From NCBI RefSeq assembly GCF_018614775.1, contig NZ_JAGGOF010000087.1, forward strand, positions 1-63,804: DNA of 63,804 bases, in the 5' to 3' direction. Positions 59,102 through 63,804 of this stretch are shown piece after piece (position 1 is the first letter of the stretch; each line of letters starts with the position of its first letter). Source of the DNA: Pseudomonas fluorescens. GTDB lineage: Bacteria; Pseudomonadota; Gammaproteobacteria; Pseudomonadales; Pseudomonadaceae. Below the pieces are notes generated by a model that searched no databases, was not told the origin of the DNA, and saw nothing but the letters and a program-made list of their open reading frames with translations. A program made the translations under genes and the position numbers.

Positions 59102-60139
59102 ATGACAAAACGTGTCGCATTGGTATTGGGTTCGGGCGGCGCCCGGGGCTATGCCCATATCGGGGTGATCGAAGAAATCGAACGACGTGGCTACGACATC
59201 GCCTGCATCGCCGGTTGTTCGATGGGCGCCGTGGTCGGTGGGATCTATGCCGCGGGCAAGCTCAAGGATTACCGCAACTGGATCGAGAGCCTCGACTACC
59301 TGGATGTCCTGCGGCTGGTGGACGTGAGCTTTCGCCTGGGAGCGATCCGCGGCGAAAAAGTCTTCGGCCAGATCCGCAAGATTGTCGGCGAGCTCAACAT
59401 CGAAGACTTGCGCATCCCCTACACCGCCGTCGCCACCGACCTGACCAACCAGCAGGAAATCTGGTTCCAGGAAGGTTGCCTGCACCAGGCGATGCGCGCC
59501 TCGGCGGCAATTCCCAGCCTGTTCACCCCGGTGATGCAAGGCAACCGCATGCTGGTGGACGGCGGCTTGCTCAATCCGCTGCCGATCGTGCCAGTGGTGT
59601 CGAGCCATTGCGACCTGATCATCGCGGTCAACCTCAACGCCACCAACCAGAAACAGTACAAGCTCCCGGTGATCCAGCGCCCCGCCGCGTTCCGGCGACG
59701 CTTCGATACCCTCGTCAGCTCCCTGGGTTCACGCCTGCCGTTTCGCCGCAAGCAAGCCGAGCAACTGTTGCTGCTGGAGCTGGAAGCGTTGAAGGCCGAG
59801 GCCGCCGACATCAACCCGTGGCTCGAATCCGCTGCGCCGGAAGGTCAGCAACCGGCCGCCGCACCAGAGGCCGAAGGCGCACCGAAGTCGGCTACCGGTT
59901 CATTCATCATCGACAACGTCGGCCCGGCCTCGCTGCTGGATCTGATCAACCAGAGTTTCGAGGTGATGCAGACTTCGCTGGCCCAGTACAAGATTGCCGG
60001 TTATCCGCCGGATGTGCTGATCAACGTGCCGAAACGGGTATGCCGCTTTTTCGAGTTCTACAAGGCGCCGGAGTTGATCGCGCTGGGACGGGAGATTGCC
60101 AGTGATACGTTGGATCGGTATGAGAGTGAGCAGAACTAA
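59102..60139 (+). CDS. Patatin-like phospholipase (RssA-like)
   Basis: A 345-residue patatin-family hydrolase. The oxyanion glycines GSGGARGYAHIGV lie near residue 9, the nucleophile Ser in GCSMGAVVGG near 41, and the catalytic Asp in LVDGGLLNPLP near 155. A C-terminal region of about 100 residues (from 240) is Ala/Pro-rich and of unknown role. No signal peptide, so it is cytosolic or delivered otherwise. GAGG lies before ATG 59102. Confidence 0.87.
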   Translation: MTKRVALVLGSGGARGYAHIGVIEEIERRGYDIACIAGCSMGAVVGGIYAAGKLKDYRNWIESLDYLDVLRLVDVSFRLGAIRGEKVFGQIRKIVGELNIEDLRIPYTAVATDLTNQQEIWFQEGCLHQAMRASAAIPSLFTPVMQGNRMLVDGGLLNPLPIVPVVSSHCDLIIAVNLNATNQKQYKLPVIQRPAAFRRRFDTLVSSLGSRLPFRRKQAEQLLLLELEALKAEAADINPWLESAAPEGQQPAAAPEAEGAPKSATGSFIIDNVGPASLLDLINQSFEVMQTSLAQYKIAGYPPDVLINVPKRVCRFFEFYKAPELIALGREIASDTLDRYESEQN

Positions 60140-60163
60140 GGATTTGCGGTGGCTGTCCAGGCC

Positions 60164-60233
60164 TCATCGCGAGCAAGCTCGCTCCCACATTGGTGTGCGG
60201 TGAACCCTGTGGGAGCGAGGCTGCTTGCGATGG
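60164..60233. repeat. REPIN
   Basis: CATCGCGAGCAAGCTCGCTCCCAC on the left and GTGGGAGCGAGGCTGCTTGCG on the right, with a short loop. The right arm is slightly changed (GAGGCTGCTT). Lies between the patatin-like gene and kdpE. Confidence 0.88.
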
Positions 60234-60255
60234 CGCCAGCCCAGACAACACAGGA

Positions 60256-60954
60256 TTAAAATCCGCCCTCCCCCAACAACCGATATCCCACCCCCGCCTC
60301 GGTCACGATGAACCGAGGCCGCGTCGGGTCGTCGGCCAGTTTCTGGCGCAGGTGACCGATCACGATCCGCAGGTAGTGGCTGTCTTCGGTATGGGTCGGG
60401 CCCCAGATGTCCTTGAGCAACTGTTGCTGGGTGATGACTCGACCCGGATGGCGCGCCAGCTGCGCCAGGACCGCGTATTCCTTGCGAGTCAGGGCGACTT
60501 CGGCACCGTCCAGCAACACCCGCCGGTACGCCAGGTCCACCGTCAGCGGGCCGAACCGCAGCGCCGCTTCCTGGGCTTCGCCCGCCGGGGCCTGGCGCAA
60601 CAGGGCACGGATGCGGGCGAGGAATTCCTGGATGCCGAACGGCTTGGTCACGTAGTCATTGGCGCCGTTGTCCAGCGCCTCGACCTTCTGCGCTTCGCTG
60701 GCGCGCACCGAGAGCACCAGCACCGGCACCGTCGACCACTGGCGAAACTCGCGCAACACCTGTTGTCCGTCCATGTCCGGCAGCCCCAGGTCGAGCACCA
60801 GCAGATCGGGCTTGTTCAACGCCGCCTGGGCGAGCCCTTCCGCGCCGGTGCCAGCTTCCAGCACCTTGTAGCCTTGGGACGCCAGGCTGATGCGCAGGAA
60901 CTTGCGGATTTGCGGCTCATCATCGATGACCAAAAGGGTCGCGGTCTGGCTCAT
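60256..60954 (-). CDS. kdpE: KdpE, response regulator for the Kdp potassium ATPase
   Basis: A 232-residue OmpR/PhoB-type regulator. The receiver has the phospho-acceptor Asp55 in LLVLDLGLPDMDG and the KPFG loop near 105. The winged-helix DNA-binding domain runs from about 130 (VALTRKEYAVLAQLARHPGRV; SHYLRIVIGHLRQKL). It is paired with kdpD, 53 bases upstream in the same direction, and turns on kdpFABC under low K+ or osmotic stress. Confidence 0.94.
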   Translation of the reverse strand: MSQTATLLVIDDEPQIRKFLRISLASQGYKVLEAGTGAEGLAQAALNKPDLLVLDLGLPDMDGQQVLREFRQWSTVPVLVLSVRASEAQKVEALDNGANDYVTKPFGIQEFLARIRALLRQAPAGEAQEAALRFGPLTVDLAYRRVLLDGAEVALTRKEYAVLAQLARHPGRVITQQQLLKDIWGPTHTEDSHYLRIVIGHLRQKLADDPTRPRFIVTEAGVGYRLLGEGGF

Positions 60955-61007
60955 GGGGCTCGTTCATGCAAGGTCAGTGACAAGTGGCGAGCATATCGCA
61001 GCGCCGC

Positions 61008-63659
61008 TCAGGCTTCATCGTCCATGCCCGGTTGCGTCTGCAAAGGCAAGTGCAAGGTGATGCAAGTGCCACGCCCGTCGAGGCCTTCAGCCACGCTGAT
61101 GCGACCGCCATGGGCGCCGACCATGCCCTGACAGATCGCCAGCCCAAGCCCGGTGCCCTGCCCACCCCGATCGCCCCGGGCGGCGGTGTAGAACATGTCG
61201 AAGATTTTCCCGCGCTCTTCTTCAGGGATGCCGGGCCCCTCGTCGGCCACGGCAAACAACACCTCGCTGTCCGTCGTCCCGGCGCTCAGCAAAAGCCGAC
61301 CCTGGACCGGCGAGAACCGTGCGGCGTTCTCCAGGACATTCACCAGGGCCTGTTCGATCAGCGCCGCATGGACGTACAGCAAAGGCAACTCGCCAGGCAC
61401 TTCGACACCCAGCGCCAGCGGCGCCAACACCGCACGCAGGCGATTCAGCGCACTGCCAACGATGTCGGCCGGCGACACCCAGTCCCGTGCAAGTTTCAAG
61501 GCACCGTGCCCCAGGCGGGTCATGTCCAGCAGGTTCTGGATGTAGCGGTCCAGCCGCTCGGCCTCGTCGCGAGTGCCTTCGAGCAATTCGCGACGATCCG
61601 CCAGCGGGATCGCCTCCCCCAGCGCCAGCAGGCTGTCGATGCTGCCGCGCATGGCGGTCAGCGGCGTGCGCAAATCATGGGACACCGACGCCAACAGGGC
61701 ACTGCGCAGTTGTTCGGTTTCACCGTGCAGGCGCGCCGCTTCCAGGTCCTGGGCCAGCTGCGCCCGCGCCAATGCCTGGGCCAAGGGTTGACTGAGGGCA
61801 GCCAGCAAACGACGGCGCTGACCACTCAGATGCGCGCCCTCCCTGGCGCATACGCCCAGCAACGCCAGGGGCCCGCCCTCTGCCGACAACGGCCACCACC
61901 ACCAGCGTCCGGACGGCAGTGTCCCGGTGCCGGCACCGGCCGGTTGATCGTGTTGCCAGGACCAGTCCGCCGCCGCGCGCTCGGCCTCGGTGAACGGCAA
62001 CGGCTCGCCGCTTTCGACCTTCCAACTGCCCTGGCCGTCACGGTTGAGCAGGCACAGTTGCAAGTCGTGCCAGCCATTGAGGTGCTGCGCCGCGGCACTG
62101 ATGACGGCCTGGCGGTCGGTGGCGGCGGTGAGCCTGCGCGACAGGTCGAGCAGTTCACCGGTTTCCTGCTGGGTGTCGCGCAACGCCTGCAACTGCCGTC
62201 GCTGACGCGCCGCCAGGTTACCGGTCAGGGCGGCCATGAGCAGGAAGAACACCAGGGTCAGCACGTCTTCTTCGCGCTGGATGGTCAGCGAGAAATTCGG
62301 CGGGATGAACAGAAAGTCATAGGCCAGGAACGACAGCGCCGCACACGCCAGCGCCGGCCCGAGGCTGCTGCGTACCGCCACCAGCAGCACCGCCATCAGG
62401 AACACCAGGGAGATATTGGGCAACGCCAACAGACCCGAAATCCCCCAGGCCAGTGCGCTGGCCGCTACCGTCGCCACCAACGCCAGCCCATAATCGAAGC
62501 CCGTCTGCACGGTGCTTGAGCGCACCCGGGCCGGACGCGGTTGTTCGTCGCTGTCCAGCACGTTGATTTCCAGGCCCCGGGCATCACGCAGCAGGCGCGA
62601 AGCAAGGCCGCCCCCGAACAGCCGCCGACGCAGCCGGGGCCGGGACTGGCCCACCAGCACCAGCGTGGCACGGCGTTCGCTGGCATGCTGGATCAGCGTC
62701 CGGGCCACCTCGCCGGCCCGCAGCAGCACCACCTCTCCACCGAGCCGTTCGGCCAGTTGCTGGGCATTCTGCAAGCGCTGGCGCGAGGACTCGTCCCGGG
62801 CGCTGCCGTTGTCCACATGCACCAGGCTCCACGGCAAGTGCCGCCGCTGGGCAACGCGGCTGGCGTGGCGTACCAGGCGTTCCGCCTGAGCGTCACCGTC
62901 CACTCCCACCAGCAATCGCCCCCGCACCGCCGGAGCGGCCTGGCCCAGTTGCCGATAACCCTGGGCGAGGTCGTTATCGACCTGAGCCGCAGCCGTCTGC
63001 ATCGCCAACTCACGCAATGCGGTCAGGTTGGTCTGGGTGAAGAACGCATCGATCGCTGCACGAGCCTGTTCCGGCACATAGACCTTGCCATCGCGCAGGC
63101 GCTCCAGCAGCTCGCGCGGCGGCAGGTCGATCAGCAGCAGCTCATCGGCCTCCTGCAGGACCCAGTCCGGCAACGTCTCGCGGACCTGCACGCCAGTGAT
63201 ACCGCGCACCTGATCGTTGAGGCTTTCCAGGTGCTGAACGTTGACGGTGGTGTAGACATCGATGCCTGCGGCGAGCAGGTCCTGGATGTCTTGCCAGCGT
63301 TTGAGGTGGCGGCTGCCCGGCGCGTTGCTGTGGGCCAGCTCATCCACCAGGACCAATGCCGGTCGGGCCGCGAGCAGGCCGTCGAGGTCCATTTCCTCGA
63401 GCATCACACCGCGATACTCCGAACGCACCAACGGCTGCTGCGCCAGGCCGCCGAGCAACGCTTCGGTTTCGCTGCGACCGTGGGTCTCGACCACGCCAGC
63501 GATGACTTTCACGCTCTGGCGCAGTTGGGTGTGGGCGGCCTGGAGCATGGCGTAGGTCTTGCCCACCCCGGGGGCGGCGCCGAGAAAGACCTTGAGCCGG
63601 CCACGGTCGCTGCGCGGTAGATGGGCTAGCAGTGCGTCGGCGCGGCCGGAGTCGCTCAT
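61008..63659 (-). CDS. kdpD: KdpD, potassium-sensing histidine kinase
   Basis: An 883-residue membrane kinase. The N-terminal KdpD domain has the P-loop GAAPGVGKTYAML near residue 28, followed by a Usp-like domain (about 250-370), four transmembrane helices (about 400-490), GAF, HisKA with His661 in VSHDLRTPL, and HATPase (DEGPGIPEEERG, GTGLGLAICQG). Its start is at ATG 63659 (MSDSGRADAL), near the right edge. The structural genes kdpFABC probably lie beyond the window. Confidence 0.95.
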   Translation of the reverse strand: MSDSGRADALLAHLPRSDRGRLKVFLGAAPGVGKTYAMLQAAHTQLRQSVKVIAGVVETHGRSETEALLGGLAQQPLVRSEYRGVMLEEMDLDGLLAARPALVLVDELAHSNAPGSRHLKRWQDIQDLLAAGIDVYTTVNVQHLESLNDQVRGITGVQVRETLPDWVLQEADELLLIDLPPRELLERLRDGKVYVPEQARAAIDAFFTQTNLTALRELAMQTAAAQVDNDLAQGYRQLGQAAPAVRGRLLVGVDGDAQAERLVRHASRVAQRRHLPWSLVHVDNGSARDESSRQRLQNAQQLAERLGGEVVLLRAGEVARTLIQHASERRATLVLVGQSRPRLRRRLFGGGLASRLLRDARGLEINVLDSDEQPRPARVRSSTVQTGFDYGLALVATVAASALAWGISGLLALPNISLVFLMAVLLVAVRSSLGPALACAALSFLAYDFLFIPPNFSLTIQREEDVLTLVFFLLMAALTGNLAARQRRQLQALRDTQQETGELLDLSRRLTAATDRQAVISAAAQHLNGWHDLQLCLLNRDGQGSWKVESGEPLPFTEAERAAADWSWQHDQPAGAGTGTLPSGRWWWWPLSAEGGPLALLGVCAREGAHLSGQRRRLLAALSQPLAQALARAQLAQDLEAARLHGETEQLRSALLASVSHDLRTPLTAMRGSIDSLLALGEAIPLADRRELLEGTRDEAERLDRYIQNLLDMTRLGHGALKLARDWVSPADIVGSALNRLRAVLAPLALGVEVPGELPLLYVHAALIEQALVNVLENAARFSPVQGRLLLSAGTTDSEVLFAVADEGPGIPEEERGKIFDMFYTAARGDRGGQGTGLGLAICQGMVGAHGGRISVAEGLDGRGTCITLHLPLQTQPGMDDEA

Positions 63660-63720
63660 GTGTGATTCTCTTGCTTTGGTATTGATGGAATGTCCACTCC
63701 CCAGGCCTGTATGAAGCCTT

Positions 63721-63804
63721 TGTGGGAGCGAGCCTGCTCGCGATGGCGGTGGGTCAGTGTGCAAGTGTGTGACTGATACACCGCCATCGCGAGCAGGCTC
63801 GCTC
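63721..63804. repeat. REPIN, cut by the window edge
   Basis: GTGGGAGCGAGCCTGCTCGCG at 63722 and the mirror arm CGCGAGCAGGCTCGCTC reaching the last base. The right end is missing only because the window stops there. It lies upstream of kdpD, between it and whatever precedes. Confidence 0.9.

Noticed and set aside
60984..62519. A 511-residue plus-strand frame opposite kdpD
   Set aside because: Composition is typical of an antisense shadow, and kdpD is unambiguous.
7601..63804. Repeats as a possible CRISPR array
   Set aside because: The copies are scattered singly in gaps kilobases apart, palindromic in pairs, and not spaced at regular short intervals; no cas genes are present.

Overview
The window is chromosomal DNA of a Pseudomonas of the fluorescens lineage. 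Three things point there: GC-rich, tightly packed coding sequence; at least fourteen copies of the GTGGGAGCGAGC/TGCTCGCGAT palindromic repeat (REPIN type) between genes; and a gene order that, from memory, follows the P. aeruginosa PAO1 sagS-ospR-gpx-msrB-alaA-htpX-tpm and ohrR-ohr-efp-earP-oprI-tesA-ybbAP-greB stretch (about PA2824 to PA2868). I see no prophage, transposase, CRISPR array, rRNA or tRNA. It is mostly core genome with small accessory insertions.

Layout. 0-7.5 kb: an RluA-type pseudouridine synthase, a small unknown protein, a glutaredoxin-like protein, a Kef-type cation/proton antiporter, an Amt ammonium transporter, a three-gene ElaB/YqjD-YqjE-YqjK-like envelope operon and a dGTPase. 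7.7-15.3 kb: a signalling block made of an EvgA/BvgA-like response regulator, a 1205-residue BvgS/EvgS-like phosphorelay kinase and a membrane-bound Cache-HAMP-GAF-HD-GYP protein, preceded by an AT-rich leader. 15.3-16.7 kb: free-methionine sulfoxide reductase and a DUF815 ATPase. 16.8-20.7 kb: SagS-like hybrid kinase, then peroxide and thiol defence (OspR-type MarR regulator, glutathione peroxidase, MsrB). 20.9-28.1 kb: AlaA, HtpX, thiopurine methyltransferase, LigB-type dioxygenase, DeaD-family helicase with a long leader, spermidine-synthase-like protein.

28.2-43.6 kb: a type II DAHP synthase (a type I enzyme follows at 42.2 kb), a YcaQ/AlkX-type glycosylase, DUF1127 and LysR genes, a TauE/SafE permease, the ohrR-ohr-esterase peroxide module, EF-P with its arginine rhamnosyltransferase EarP, a two-gene GreA-C-like operon, CysB, a universal stress protein, a cytosolic 5'-nucleotidase and a PanE-like reductase. 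43.6-54.6 kb: envelope genes (OprI lipoprotein with a clear promoter, LysM L,D-transpeptidase, TesA, YbbA/YbbP-like ABC system), GreB, a palindromic element of about 480 bp, DoxX, an MltF-like lytic transglycosylase and TatD. 54.8-63.8 kb: chemoreceptor, thioesterase, CHAD protein, lipoprotein, patatin-like phospholipase, and KdpE/KdpD at the right edge.

Themes. Oxidant and thiol repair is concentrated here (two OhrR-family regulators, Gpx, Ohr, MsrB, fRMsr, glutaredoxin), and matching AT-core palindromes sit in front of ohrR and ohr. Phosphorelay and c-di-GMP signalling forms a second cluster. The regions most worth testing are the BvgAS-like/HD-GYP block, the OhrR operator family, the palindromic element at 51.1-51.6 kb, the structured non-coding region and short ORF upstream of oprI, and the terminator-like hairpin in the msrB leader.
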